NCBI RefSeq assembly: GCF_003265705.1
Contig: NW_020312817.1
Location: 25,826,109 to 25,890,108 of the forward strand
DNA length: 64,000 bases
Direction: 5' to 3'
Source of the DNA: Callorhinus ursinus
Lineage: Eukaryota > Chordata > Mammalia > Carnivora > Otariidae
Below, piece after piece: positions 26,596 through 39,888 of this stretch. A program made the position numbers and the translations under genes. Below the pieces are notes generated by a model. That model did not search any database and was not told where the DNA came from. It saw nothing but the letters and a program-made list of their open reading frames with translations. Numbering within the stretch: the stretch's first letter is position 1; each line of letters begins with the position of its first letter.

Positions 26596-29500
26596 GGTAG
26601 ATTAGACAGAAATACCTTTCTGGTTGAGTGGGGAAAACCAAAGCTGAGAAGCATCTGTGAAATCATGTGTTAGTCTCTTCTTCCTCCCCTTTCTCCCTAC
26701 GTCCCTCGGGACCCTCCTGACAGAGTATGGCCTGGGCAGGACAGCAGGGCTTGGGGAGGCCCCCTTATATACTCTGTCCCACAGCTGCCCTGTCCCCATC
26801 ACGCTTTCAACCTGGCCTTTGTCTGGGTCTCTGAGACATGAGGTGGGATGGGGCAGCCTCCTTGCCCCCCCTCCCTTCCCAAGAGGGGCTCATTCCTCAG
26901 CTATGAGGGTGGAGGATGGCAGCAGACCTGACTGGAAAGGCACCTGTCAGGACCTTCGGGGTTCTAAGAACTAGGGGAGAGGGTCCAGAAAGAGATAAGT
27001 CATGAGAACCTCCTACTTCCTGTAGACCTTGGGTAGGCCACTTATGTTCTCTGAACTTCCCATTTCTACCTCTGCCAATCTGTCCTCTGCTAAGCTACTA
27101 GAACAGTTTCTCCAGAACATGCTATATCCTGCTACAGCCACTTGTCTTGACAGCCAGGGTCCCTCTCCTGAGGAGTCTGCTTTCTCATGCTTGGTCCTGT
27201 CCCATGCTCTTCCTCCTCCCTAGATCATCCTTCTCTCCCTGGGTACGTCTCTGAGCATTCATGCTAAGTACATGTCCTCCAGGAATGCTTCCAACACCCC
27301 CAGGTTAGTCTGTTCCCCAATGTGTTCCTTATAACCTGCTCTGGGCTGACTTTCTTGCATTTTCCTCCAACCACACCACAACCTCCTTAAGAACAGGAAC
27401 TGAGTTTTCATTTCTGTGCCCTAGGATCTAAGCTTTATCTACCTCTAACATGTCTCTCAAGCCGTCTGCTTCTGCACTTGTATGAGCCATCCTCATCTGT
27501 TGGTTTCTCTTATTTTCTAGAGCTGAGTCAAATATTCTCAAATAATCCAGGCAGTGCACATGATGCCAGGTCTGATCCTAGAGCTCTAACCTGCAGCTGT
27601 GTGCAAAACCTCCACTGTATGGTGTGCAAAGCTCTCTCACACTCAAAATCTTATTTATTCTTTGCCACCACAGTCCCGTGAGGCAGGAGTTCCCACCAAA
27701 TCGGAAGGCGAGCACACCAGCACCGGGAAAGTTAAACGACGTTCCTGAGGCCACCCAATCACAGAGCCCATTGGTGGCAGAGGGGATATACGCTCAAGCC
27801 ATCTGGTTTCTGGTCAAATGGGTTTCCGACGCCGCCAGTACCTCCTCCCAGGATCATTTCCACCCCCTGGGAGGGCCCACCTTTGCCAGCACAACTCACA
27901 GAATTCAGACCTCTCCTCCCAGCTCCCAAGCCTCAGAGCCCGGCCCCGCCTGACCTGCAGCTGCCATCACCTCCTGCAAGCCTGGGTGTGGGACACACAC
28001 ACCCACACTCACAGGACAAGGATATGGAACAAAGAGCAGGCCTGAGCAAGCAGTCTCACAGGACCACTTCCAGGCAATGCCTGCAAACCCAGCTGCTTGT
28101 TACAGACTCCCAGAGTCCACAGGAAGACTGCCTGCAGCCCACTCCTTCCAGAAGTTCCTCCACTCATGCAGAGAGGGTGGCAGTTTGAGGAGAGGAGTGT
28201 CCACACCCCGAGAACACCACGGTCCTCTCCACATTAAAGCCCAGGCCAAGGGCTCTCCAACAATCTCTCCTTTCTCCCTTCTCAAGAAAGCCAAAGACAA
28301 GGAAAAGAATGTTCTTGGTGAGTTAACCATCTGAGCTGCACCCAAGGAACCCCCAACCACACGCAATGGGAGTGAGGCTTAGCACAGAGGCCAGTCTTGC
28401 CGAGGGGCCCGAACTGGGCCCACTTCCCCTAGTGTGTGTGGGCCCAAGGGTGAAAGGTCAGAGGGAGCAACCTAGGGGCCCACGCCCAGCCGGGCCACTA
28501 GGCCTGAGCTGCTGTGTGCTGGGTGGTGTCCGCAGGGTTGCCTCCCACTGTTCCTATTGGTGAACAAATTGGTCTGAGAGCTATGTGAGTGCAATGTCAA
28601 GCTTGCTGAGGCTTCCTCTTGGGGGGATACTTGATGTGAGGCCAATGGGAAGTCAGAACAAAGACAACCATCATTTCGATCCTTTCATTCAGCCAAAACG
28701 AAAATGAATCTGGGAGCTGGATCTTTTGTATGAAAGTTTTCCAAGAGATGTTTTCCAAGCAGAATGGAAGCTTGGGTCTCAGGCTTCAGAGCCTTGTGGC
28801 CTCTGCTTTGCCCTGGTTCAGAAACCATTTAGCTTTTCCCCTAGTAGAGAGGGCACAGCAGAGGCCCGGCTCTGTGCCGAGCAGCTGAAGCGTGTGATCC
28901 CATGCAATCCACAGGGCATCTTCTGGACTATAGATATGAACACTTGGTGACTCGTGAAGGTAACTTAGGCCAGGAAATAGTAGAGTTGGACTCAAACAGG
29001 CATCTTTCTTTAAGACCAGCCTGTGCCCTTGCAAATCTGTTATGTCCAGCCAGAGGCAGATTTAGAAGTTCTCCAATCCGATCTCCTCCAACGGCACACA
29101 TAACTTCCTAAAATAGCTGAATTGAGAAGTTAGGGAACTCATCTATAGCCCCATGGACAGCTGGTCAGGGGAATAAAATACAGCCAGACTCCCTGACAAG
29201 GTGAGGCCTGTGCCTTCCACCACCCCACCCTGCCTGCATTGGGTTATACCACTTCTGGCCTCTTTTGCTTTTGCAAGCAGGAGAGGCTGAGCAAGCTGAG
29301 GATGGAGATGAGTACTTACCCACCTGGCCTCCCCTGTCTGGGTCTGGCCTAGGACCAGCTACCTCCTACTGCTCACACAGCTTCCACAGAAAGTAAAAGG
29401 CTCTGGAACTTGACCCAGATGGTTAATGCTTCTAGGAGGATGAATTCTGAATATGTAAGAGAAAATGATGTCCAAGTCCCTGGAATGTCAAAATAAGAAG

Positions 29501-32500
29501 AATGTCTTCTGGGAGAGTCTGATGAGCTTTTGAACAGTGGTTTGAACTGCCCCTGGTATCAGCGCATGGCGCAGGGCAGCAGAGTAAGCTAGCTTGGGCC
29601 ACATCAAAAGGACCCTTTTAGAGGAAAATCGATACGTTTCTTTAAGCAACCCTATATGCTAACATCTTCGGTAAGCATCTTGAATATGCACTGACTTTTT
29701 CCTGACAGGATTCACCTCAATTACTTCAAAAATTGTTCATTCATTCAGTAAACCCCAAACATGAACTCGGCATTAAGCTAGGTGCTAAGCTAGGTGCTGG
29801 GGCTCATGGGTGACTGGCCTGGGCATGGTTGTACCTCTCAAGGAGATGCATTTACAATAAGGGCTTAAAAACACAGTTTTGCTTTTTTCAGAAACAAAAA
29901 AGCTATACATTACTTACAGGACCGTGTTTATGAAACAAAGCACAGGGCATCCATTAAACACTGAGCAGAAACAAAGAAGTAAGAAAGGAAAGTGAGCCTG
30001 CATGGGGCTGACGCTGGCCTTTTGAGCTGAGTCAGGCGGGCAGGGCGCTAAAGCGCCAGTTGCCCAGGCTAAGGGCTCAAGCTGTCCCCCCCCCCCAAGT
30101 CCGTTGTTGGGAGCCCTTGTGTGGGGACAGAGTGCCATCTAGTGCTGGAACAGCCTCAGCACATGCCACAAATGGGGGAATAAAGGCGCCCACCGCAGGC
30201 AAGGGAAATCGGGTGGAGCTCACACCTCACATAGGCAAGGCCGAAAGCCAGAAAGGCCAAAAACGCTGCTTTGTTATCTTACGAGACTCACCTTGTGAGG
30301 TGAGTGTTGTTCTCGCCATTTTATCAGCGATGCTGTGGAGATTCAGAAGGGTGAACTAGGGCAGGGATTTGAACTCGGTTCTTCCGTCTGACTCCCAGGT
30401 CGTTGTCTACACACTGCTGACTTCCTGGCTTTGCTGGTGGGGAGGAAGGGTCTGAACGTCTCAGGCCCAGGCTTGAGGTCCTTGGGGGATGCCTTGGCCC
30501 CGCAGGAGAGGACCCGGATGCTGTGATGTGACGGAGCTCAGAGGGCCCCGGCCACCTCCTGCCTGTGCCACCGGGGCCCACGCCGCACCCTCGAACAGAG
30601 CTAAGCTCTGCTCCCCTGACCCACTGGATGCTTTCCAAACATACTGTTCCATCCCTCACTCCAGTCTTTTACACACACACACGCATGCCCACGCACACGC
30701 ACACACACATACCCGTGCAATACCCTCCGTGGGGAACTTTGCTGTTCTCCCCTTAGTTTCTAGTATCTAGCCTTTTTACTAAGCATCATCTCCCAAGAAG
30801 CCCTGCCCCCCCCACCGAGTCACAGTGCTAGGGCACCTGCCAGTCGTCTGCCGCCCCGGAAGACTGTCACTCTGGTCCCCAGGGCCTAGCACAGTGCCTG
30901 ACCCACTGCAGAAGGTGGCCAGGTGTCTTCCCACAGAACGCTGAATGTTTGGCTGCGTGGCCGGATGGACAGAGGGATGAGAGGAAAGCTCACTGCCCGG
31001 CAGGCCTCCCCACCTGCTGACCAGCCGGGTTAGCCCGCGAGCCCATCGGGACAGAGGACAGAAGTCCACGAGCCAGGGGCCACACTCGGGACTGCAGTGG
31101 TGCCACGCCTTCTCACGGTAAGGTCAGCTCCAGATCACAACTGAATTGCCCAGCGGAGCTTCTGGAGTCAGTGCTGGCCAGCCTGCCGTCTCACAGAAGA
31201 CTCTCCCAGAAGTTGCCTGGTCTGTGGTCCAGGAAACCGCCAGCTAGCAACCTGGACTCTGATGCGCAAACCCTCTCCCCTCCCGAGGCGCCAGGTGAGC
31301 AGAGCGCAGAGCCGCCGTCTGCCTGACAGAAGAGGACCTTTCATAGCCAGACGGCCACTTTCTCAGAGGTCCCTGGAGCTGAGTCCCTGACACCAGGGAC
31401 TGGGGCAGTCCTCCTGGGGCCACACCTCAAAGACATGGTGTGAAGTGTTCAGAGAGGGTACGTGGAGGAAGAGGAAAGTAGAAATGGACTATGAAATCCT
31501 GGGTACTTACGAAGAGCCGTCACTATGAGGGACGATGTTCTTAGAAACAAAAATAAAAATAAATTATGATGGTTGTAAAAAATACTTTCACTGCCTAAGG
31601 GAAAAAAGACATGCTTTATTTATTGAGTGCCTACAGTATGCTGGCATTATTTATTGTCATAATGACCCAGTGATGTAGACGTTTTAGGCTCCATTTTACA
31701 AGTTAGTAAACTGAAGCCCAATGTCATCCAGCTAGAATGTTCCTTCCCAACGTCTCCTCACTTTCATTGCTGTTGGATTTTGTACCCCTGGGTCATCAGG
31801 GCACTGGAAAAGAGATGGGACTCAGGACCTGGGGCCAGTGACCCCAGATGGCCATCTTTCCAAAGCTCCCTGAGAACTGAGCACACAGCCTGTTCCAAAA
31901 CTGAGCCCAGCACAGCTGGCCCACTTTGACCTACCCATGACCCATGAAACTCATTTCCTCCTTTTTTCCCATTATAAATATAAATGCGGATATTTCACTG
32001 GGGAAACATCAGATTGAAAATCCCAGAGGCTAAAATCATTTCTCTAACCCAGCGTGATGGTGGCAGGGAAGAAGTGCTATTTACAGTCAGCTGCTGACTG
32101 CCCTGCCCTAGACTCCAACTGGAATCTAGAAGGTTCTCTTTGGTGGCTGAGTTTTTGTACAAAACATGAGAGAAGGAAAAGAGAAAAAAGGGGGGTAAAG
32201 AAAGGGCAGGTATTTTAGTCCTCTCTTGCAACCGTCCTTTTCTTTTCACCAGTTAGGGTCTTTTTTCTTTTTTTTTCCTGAGATTTTAAAAGCCTGCGCC
32301 AGTGCTCAGCCTGTGGGCTCAGCCTGGTATGCTCAGCGTGCTTACGCTGGGTGGGTGGACAACCCAACCTTCCGGACTCCCTGACCTCACCTATTTTGGC
32401 ACCTGAGGACCGATTCCTTGCTAATCCTTCACTGGGTTTGCACACTTCCTGCTTGTCTCGGTCAGGATCCAACTTTTGGCTTTTAACTTCCGGGAAATGC

Positions 32501-33408
32501 AGATGTCCACCTCTCAGACCTTCAGCCTGACCTCACTCTGACCCTTGTACGGTCCATCCTGTCCCAGATCTTTACTTGCCTCACATTCCCTGGAGTGACA
32601 GAGGATGGGGAAGCGATATTTGGGTGGGAAAACAGCTCTGCCCCTGGTCTCCAGTACTTAGCTTTGGGGGGCACTGGAAGGAATGGAGGAGGTCAGCATG
32701 GCGGGGGGCATCTGAGTTACCACAGTGATAGACTCAGGCGAGTGAGGGTAACACATGAGTGACATAGGAGGGCCATTCAGACCATTGAGAAGCTAGAAGG
32801 GAGGTTCTATCAGACTTAATTAACTTTGATATAAATGTCATCGGCACCAACCAAAACTATTACACTGTAGTCCAAGGGTCATAAACGGGATGATGGTATC
32901 ACCTGCCCACCACCAAAAATCTTCCAAATTGCCTTCGTGGGACCAAAGCAATAGCTATTTAATTAAAACAAATATTTACAATGGCAGAATCTAAAGACAG
33001 AGATACTGACAAATAAATAGACATAAAAATCTTGCCTATAACACATGATCATCATTTATAAAAACAGCAATACCTCATGTGCCTGGAACTTTATGGAAAA
33101 CCACTTTACATTTCATCATTTGGAATCAATAAAGTTTTTTCTAAGTAAAATACTTTTCTACTTCCTTAAGCCATGCTTAGAAAGTGTTTGCTCCTTCTTC
33201 AGTGCCCATTTATCGGACTGTCAGGTTTCCTTTTGTTCTGCGAATGGACACCCTTTTATTCAGCTTCCTCCTTTAGTCTTTTATGGGTTTGGAAACCAGA
33301 CGGTCATGTCTATTAGAACAGTTTGGAAATCAAGAATAAATAGAATTTTAACAAATGGCTCTGGGTTGCTAACCTGTGAGTAAAATGTATGGACTTTGGG
33401 AGATGGTC
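26596..33408. other. Intergenic DNA with MIR/L2 relics and a (CA)n run
   Basis: No gene recognised. L2-like sequence lies near 27180-27425. MIR-like sequence lies near 30265-30420 and 31604-31740 (tttattgagtgcctacagta). A CA-rich run at 30671-30712 is listed separately. The right edge is set by the tentative CAPN14 polyadenylation signal. Confidence 0.5.
30671..30712. repeat. Imperfect (CA)n microsatellite
   Basis: Runs of acacac interrupted by gcatgcccacgcacacgc. Low-complexity; not coding. Confidence 0.85.
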
Positions 33409-33414
33409 TTTATT
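33409..33414 (-). terminator. CAPN14: Candidate CAPN14 polyadenylation signal
   Basis: AATAAA on the minus strand, about 0.9 kb downstream of the CAPN14 stop codon and the first canonical hexamer met in that direction. A second copy lies at 33255-33260. Assigned by motif and position only. Confidence 0.3.
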
Positions 33415-34311
33415 CTGGTTTTCCTCCAGGTTCTGGGTTGAGAGGGATGCTGTGAAACTGAGGCAGCATGGTAGGTCAAAGAATCAGAGATACCAACCAT
33501 CTACTGCTTAGCTCTATGATATAGCATGGATTGGTTGTTCTTCTTTAAAGTTGGCACACAGAAGCTTTGGGGACGGATTTGAAATGGATCTGACAGTCCA
33601 TAGGTCAAGTAAACAGATTGGCACCTATTATATGCAGGAAGCTCTTGGAGAATTCAGGTGTTTTAAATCCACTGGTTCCGGCCCCAAATTCAACCATCTG
33701 GAGATACTGTAGCAGAAGACCATCCAGTGACCTCAAATGCCAGAGCCAGCCCAACCCACCTGGACTCTGCCAATCCTCTCATTTTCTGTGTTCTTGAAAG
33801 CTCGATATAGCCCCACCCCACCTCCACACAGTTGAAATTTAGCCTGAATCCACCGATTTCTAGAAGCTGGTGCAGTTGTTTAAGGACATACTAGTCCCTC
33901 TTCAGATCTTAAAACCTAGACTATTACCCTGAATGGGCAACATTCGACTAAGGTCATTTAAGTTGGACAGCCATGGAGGCAGTATTGTTAAAAGTTGAGA
34001 CACCAATTCTGGAGTCAGATTGCTTAGGTCACATCAGGTAACATCTCTGCTTGTGAAAAGGTTGTGGCCTGAGAATGACAGTTGGTCTTTACAAGTCCAA
34101 AGCAATCTCTGCTAATTCCTTTCCCTTTTTGCACACTGCCTATCTGAAGGGGAGATCTGCAGAAAAGAAAACTTCCCAGCTGAGAAGATGATGACTGGAG
34201 ACATGGTCCTGAAGAACGGTAAATGGGTTGAGTGTGGATTGGTCTCAGCCGAAGGCTACCTTTGAGCCATATGCAGCATCCTCGGTGAAGGTAGACAGGG
34301 CCCCAGCCTTC
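33415..34311 (-). other. CAPN14: Presumed CAPN14 3' UTR
   Basis: Sequence between the CAPN14 stop codon and the first AATAAA on the minus strand. No repeat is recognised in it. The end is uncertain. Confidence 0.35.
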
Positions 34312-34338
34312 TCAGGAGTACAGAGTCATCATCAGCCA
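34312..34338 (-). CDS. CAPN14: CAPN14 exon 21 (last coding exon, 8 codons and stop)
   Basis: After the acceptor gcattatgtccag the sequence reads Trp-Leu-Met-Met-Thr-Leu-Tyr-Ser-TGA, matching the human C-terminus (WMMMALYS) in length and phase. It lies about 2.3 kb from exon 20 and is too short to be seen as an open reading frame. The exon continues as 3' UTR below 34312. Confidence 0.88.
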   Translation of the reverse strand, partial: WLMMTLYS

Positions 34339-35839
34339 CTGGACATAATGCAAAAGCAAATTACGGTCAGTTCAGGCAGACCTCTGACATTCAGCTAAGG
34401 GGTGATTCATTTTTCGGTCACTAGACCCTGGAGCCTGACACAGGACTTGGGACCTCCTCCCCCTCGTTCCTGGGAAGCCATGGAGACAGGACAGTAATGG
34501 ATGGTTTAGCCAGAGGGACCACACCATCTGGTAGTAGGTATAAATCAACCTGAAATATAATCAACCTTGACTTCTCATGGTGCCGGTGAATGATGATACC
34601 CAAGATACTGGCTGATTCTGTATTCAACAATCAATGCAATTTTCTGCCATGAATTTAATTTGGCATTCTCATGACAGCAGTGTGCAGGTGTGTGGACCAA
34701 CTGGGTAGCAGAAATCCATTAGAGCATATTCTACATGTTTACATTTATGGGCCCATTTGTCTGACAGCTTTATGTGGGTGTGATGAACAGACCCTCTGAC
34801 TCGAATAGAGGGGACCTCTGGAGAAACCACTCTCCAGGCCAATTACATCAGAATGTTGCTGCTGCTGATGTTGGTGATGAAGAGGACAATGATGGAGTTA
34901 CCAATGGCATCAGAGAAAACCAGCGTGAAATTCCAACAAGTTGGCTGCCACTCCCTATAGACTTCCTTGGATGGCCCTGAGGATCTCCTTCTCGTGGAGC
35001 CAGAGACGGTCAGAGCTGAAGAGGATCTTAGAGACACCAGCTCACTCATTTCACATGTGGGGAAGCTGAGGCCCATATATATTGAAGTTGAGTCGCCTAG
35101 GGTCCCACAGCTAGTTACAAGCAGTGCTGTGGGTTCAGCTCAGGTCCCAGTCCAGTTCTCTTCCCGTGATGGCACATTGCACTGCTGCAGCCTGCGTGGG
35201 CTGTGGGCTGCCCTCTTTCAACTGCACGTTCATGTTGTCCTACCTCCCAGCTCTGAGCCTGCACTATGGAGGGACTGCTTGGGATCAGCACGTGAGCTTG
35301 GGGATTTGAGATGGAAATGGGCTCAGAAGATTCTAACCATTGCCCCTCCAGGTGAATCCTGTCTTCACATTCAAATACGACTGTGACTGAGGCAAGACAC
35401 ATACTGAGGCTCCCAATATCTTGGAAAGATATTACATAAAATGGACATTGGAGGTCAAGGAAGAAACCTCAGCTTTTACTAGACCCTTTTTAAGCAGCCC
35501 AAACAGAGGACGTATTTTTACAAAGCAAGAACAGATAATTTAATTCCAGACTCCAATGTCTTTGCAGCAAACTCTACCTAGTGCCACATCTGACATACAG
35601 TAGGTGCTCAGTAAATCCATGCGGTTTGAATCATCAGGGAAGACCATCAGTGTCAGGCACAGATTTGTCTTATCGGCATATCATCTCATTCACTAATTCA
35701 CTAATAAACATTTGTCAAGCTCCTATTACGTGTGAACCACTATATGAGGTGCAAGAAGAGGCTACCCACACAAGATCAGAATCCCAGCCCATAGGGGAAA
35801 GGCTAGGCCAGCTCCTGAGAAAGATCTGACCCTGATCTT

Positions 35840-36030
35840 TTCAGACTCATCTTGAGCCAGTTTTGTCATTCTCTCTACTCTAGCCAGGACTGCACACACT
35901 GTTCCCTCTAGCCTGAGCCTTTCCTACTCTCCACTCTGCCTCCCCGGCTCCTTCTGATCATCAAGATTTCAACTTTGATGTCACCTCCTCCAAAAAGGTC
36001 TCTGTGAAATGCCCTATTCAGACCAGCTCC
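35840..36030 (+). repeat. L2-like relic in CAPN14 intron 20
   Basis: Phrases tgatgtcacctcctccaaaa and tctctgtgaaatgccctatt are typical of L2 3' regions. The rest of intron 20 shows MIR-like sequence near 35022-35170 and nothing else I recognise. Confidence 0.5.
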
Positions 36031-36677
36031 CCTATTACTGTCTGTGCTGGAGTTCATTGCTGGCCTGGGTCTTCACCCAGTCTGTGTCCATGCCCTCTGC
36101 AAGTGACTTCGAGGTGCCTATTTCCCTATGTGTTGGAAGTGGGCTTGGCCATGTGACTTGCTTTGGACAACAGAATGAGTTGCAGAGCACGAAGTACCTG
36201 ATCTGGGAGGCCCTGCATGTGTAAGCTCGCTCCCCTGTACTTCTGCCATTGTCCGGAGACAATGAGGAGGCCTGGCCAGAGCTTCCTCGATGAAGGTACC
36301 CCAGCAAAGCTCCCAGTTCACCCACCAATCACGAGCCAGCCAGTTGGAGATGCACTCACTCCCAAACATGTACCTGGGGAACTCAGTGAGTACTGTTGTC
36401 AGAGCTGAAGTTGGGTGGATTTGTTCCATGGCATTATTGTGGTCACAGTCATTGGGTCCACTGAGTCAGGGTCTAGGTCCCTGGCTATGCACCCAGCACA
36501 GACTGAGTGCTCAGTAAAGAGCGGACGAATGAATGGATGAGTGCAGTGAATGCAGGGCCACATCCCCAACTCAGTAGAACGAAGGCCCCAGAACCCTGCT
36601 CCTTCACAAGAGCCTAGACCTGCCGTGGCCCTCTCTGCCTAAGATGATGTGAGTCCACCCCATGGACAAAGGCTTAC

Positions 36678-36733
36678 CTCTGCCTTCTGGAGGTATATCC
36701 CTTTGCCCTCTTGGGGTAAGTTCTGGAAGGCAT
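36678..36733 (-). CDS. CAPN14: CAPN14 exon 20
   Basis: Fifty-six bases encoding AFQNLPQEGKGIYLQKAE. The acceptor is cggcattttcacag and the donor gag|gtaagc. The frame would otherwise run into intron sequence, so a further exon is needed for the human-like C-terminus. Confidence 0.93.
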
Positions 36734-37074
36734 CTGTGAAAATGCCGCAGAAAGGAACACAGCTAAAAGGAAACATTACGAACTGGTTACTCTCTTCCAT
36801 CCCCTCGCCTGGGAACCTGGTTTCAGCCCCATGTGGCCACACTTTACAAGGGTAAGTGAGCTGCCTCAGGCCTTTGCCCCTGGGACAGATGGGGCGTACA
36901 TGAGCTTGCGATGCAGCTGGGTTTCTCGGGCACAGAGCCAGCGTGCCCCATAGCTCCTGGCCTGTTGTTTCTGTGCCGGCTGCTGTCCTCCCTCCTGCTT
37001 GAACTGGGCACAGGTGGGCAATCCACAAAGAGTGCAGAGGGAACTCTGGCCCTGCCTCCTCCCCACCAGCTCAC

Positions 37075-37191
37075 CCTCCATGTTCTCTGCGCGCAGCACC
37101 AAGTGGACAAAGCCGACGACGTCTATCTGGAGGTTGGGGCCGCTGTACCGGGTAAGCATCGGCAGGCAGACGCCATCACTGAGCACGATTC
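37075..37191 (-). CDS. CAPN14: CAPN14 exon 19
   Basis: One hundred and seventeen bases, the usual calpain length, encoding GIVLSDGVCLPMLTRYSGPN, then FVHLVLRAENME. The acceptor is gttccatgcag and the donor gagg|gtgagc. Confidence 0.93.
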
Positions 37192-37795
37192 CTGCATGGA
37201 ACACAGACTCCGGTCATGGGTGCTGGGGAACTCATGCCCCCTCCCCACCACCTGAGGCCTCTTCAGCTCTCTCCCCTTCCAGGACCTGAATCCTGAGGAC
37301 ACGGGGGTCTTCTTTTAGGGGGTTCAGTATGAGTTGTTTAATTATGTAGTCCATTAAATTTACCTCCTCCTCGACTCCCCACTCTTGCCCCTTGGGCCAC
37401 CAGCATGAGGGTCTTTTTATCGACTGGGATGCTGGCCTTCAAGGCAGGAGGCAGTCTGCTCAAGAGTGGTCAAAAACATCCACTGTGGGGCCTGGTAGTC
37501 CTGGATTCAGGCTCCAGACAAGTTACCTAACTTCTCTGAGCTGCAACTTCTCTGTAAAGTGGGGATTATCACTCGGTGTGGGGGATTAAACGAGAGCGTG
37601 GAATCCCCAGCCCTCAATAATGTCGGCTGTGACCATAGTGAGAGAGGTAATAAATGTTTCCGTGATTTGCAGATCCACATCTTCGGGCCTCTGGGAGCAA
37701 CTGCGCACATTAAAATTACTTCAGAAGTGACGCACCCCCTGCTCTCCCAGCCCGGCGAGGGTGCGGCCTGCAGCCCCTGCTCAGCCTGTGCCTAC

Positions 37796-37874
37796 CTGCG
37801 TCCCTCCTGGCGGCCCGCAGCTGAGTCCTGTTCAGGTATCCCGACTGGTTACTGTCGTGCTTGTGGAAAACCTC
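37796..37874 (-). CDS. CAPN14: CAPN14 exon 18, EF-hand
   Basis: Seventy-nine bases encoding EVFHKHDSNQSGYLNRTQLR and AARRDA. The loop D-S-N-Q-S-G-Y-L-N looks Ca2+-competent. The acceptor is gttcttcacag and the donor gcag|gtaggc. Confidence 0.92.
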
Positions 37875-38508
37875 CTGTGAAGAACCCACACCAAAGGCTC
37901 AGGAGCCAGGCGTGTCCAAGCACCACCCGAGAGCCCCTCCATGCCCCAGTGTCCATGCAGCAGTGGACCCTCGGCCAACGTGAGACCCTGCCAGCAGGGC
38001 CTGCTGCCAGGACAAGAATAGGCAGAGGGTCCGGGCTTCTGAGATATGGAGTGGTTTTTTGTCATGCGGATAGACAGCCTGGGTATAGCCAAATGTACTT
38101 GACTTCGGCACATTCTCCAAACCTTGAAGGGCTGCCAGCTTTCAGACTCAGGAGACAAGGCAGATAGTGGTGAGTAAGAACTGGAAAAATAGGAAGAAGC
38201 CAACTGATGCAGGACTTTAATTGCCATGCTAAAGAGTTCAGACCTTAACTGACGACCGTGGGGAGTCTTAAAAAGCTTTCAGTAAGAAGCGACATCATCA
38301 GACATACACTTTAGAAATCCAGGAGACTGTTGGAACAGGCTGAGTTTGGGAGAGAGGGAAGGCGGGCGCACTGAAGGGAGGGTAGAGCAGCTGGGTGAAC
38401 AGTGGGGTACACGGGGCTGAAAGAGGCGTGGTGCCTTACACAGTTTCGCAGAACTGCCATCTCTGCCCCCCACCCCCGTAAGGAGGTGTGGTTAAGACTT
38501 GTTCTTAC

Positions 38509-38577
38509 CTGATAGAGCATCAGCTGCTTCCACAGGTCTCTGAACTCTTGGATGCTCACAGTACCAGACGCATTAAG
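38509..38577 (-). CDS. CAPN14: CAPN14 exon 17, EF-hand
   Basis: Sixty-nine bases encoding LNASGTVSIQEFRDLWKQLM and LYQ. With the Asp that ends exon 16 it forms a canonical EF-hand loop (D-x-N-x-S-G-T-V-S-x-x-E). The acceptor is ccctctatcag and the donor cag|gtaaga. Confidence 0.95.
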
Positions 38578-38996
38578 CTGATAGAGGGTTAAGGTCAAAG
38601 CCTCTAGGGGAGTTGCCTTCACACCTCTGGCAGCAGCAATTGGCCCTCCGCACAACAGGGTGTAATTTGTGGACAGCCCTGCTCCCTGTCTGATAGCCCT
38701 GCTTGGCTTCTGCTGGCTGGTCAGTCCAGCCCTGGGCTCCCTCGCCCTTGCTAGAAAGGGACAGCAGGAGCCAGAAACACAGCCGCACTGGGAGAAGACT
38801 GATGATGGAGGGGATGTTGGTGATGACAACAGCTAACATTCAGTGAGAAAGGATATTTTGACACAGCCAATCTGATGTGATTTAAATAAAAAAACAGTAA
38901 CTTTTTCTCCCCATTATTGTTAAAACCAACTTCTGGAAGGAGTCTGTCACAGGGTGGCTCTTATATTTAGTCATTTTATAAAAAGTTAAAAGCTTA

Positions 38997-39219
38997 GAGG
39001 GGGAGACGAACCATTAGAGACGATGGACTCTGAAAAACAAACTGAGGGTTCTAGAGGGGAGGGGGGTGGGGTGATGGGTTAGCCTGGTGACGGGTATTAA
39101 AGAGGGCACATTCTGCGTGGAGCACTGGGTGTTATGCACAAACAATGAATCATGGAACACTACATCAAAAACTAATGATGTAATGTATGGTGATCAACAT
39201 AACAATAAAAAAATTTTAA
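38997..39219 (+). mobile_element. 5'-truncated L1 (3' UTR only), intron 16
   Basis: About 220 bp matching the 3' UTR of the L1 at 43088-44135 (actgagggttctagagggg, then acaatgaatcatggaacact). Identical 16-bp aaaagttaaaagctta duplications at 38981-38996 and 39220-39235 flank it, indicating a recent insertion. Confidence 0.95.
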
Positions 39220-39888
39220 AAAAGTTAAAAGCTTAATGATTGGCCTTGTAGACTGTATCATGTCCAAATACCTCTGCATCAGGGAGACCAGGTCAACATA
39301 CCACCACACACACCTCTCTTTGAGCCCGAGTTATATGCTTGACCTACATCACTTCATTTTCACCTCCTAGGTGAGGTAGGTATTCACTCTCCCCCTGTAA
39401 TGGATGATAAAACGGGGGCTCAGAGAGGATGCTCCTATTGAAGTTCATGCAGCCGGTGGTAAGGTTGGGACCTCCTCCGATGCCGGCACACCTGCCCACC
39501 GCCGCACGCTGTCTTCTGCAACGTTTCTTCAAAGACCGCTTTTATATTTGCAAACCCCACCCCACACTCTCCATTCTACGTGCCCCTCTGTACCATGGAT
39601 AATTAAACTGTGATTAAATTGTCCACTTAGAAAGGCAGAGGGTTTGCTAGAAACATCACAGGGCTGAGAGCCAGGAAAGCAGAGTCTGTGGCATGCCACT
39701 GAGCTTACTGACCTCTGATTTCCTGCTCTGTAAATGGGAGCAGCCACTGCCCGGTCACCAACTGCAAAACTTGGGAGCCTGAGTCTCCTGGAACAGAGTC
39801 TTTTTACCCAGAGGATTGCTCCTAACCACCACCCCCCTGCAGCTGCCTCATCCTCACTGTCGGCAAATAAGATTCTTATTATTCATAG

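Noticed and set aside
36639..36677. Continuation of exon 20 as the C-terminus (VSLCPWGGLTSS)
   Set aside because: A strong gtaagc donor sits at the join, and the human-like terminal residues are found in a separate exon at 34312-34338.
37559..38167. 202-codon plus-strand open frame
   Set aside because: It lies antisense across CAPN14 exon 18 and intron sequence and resembles no known protein.
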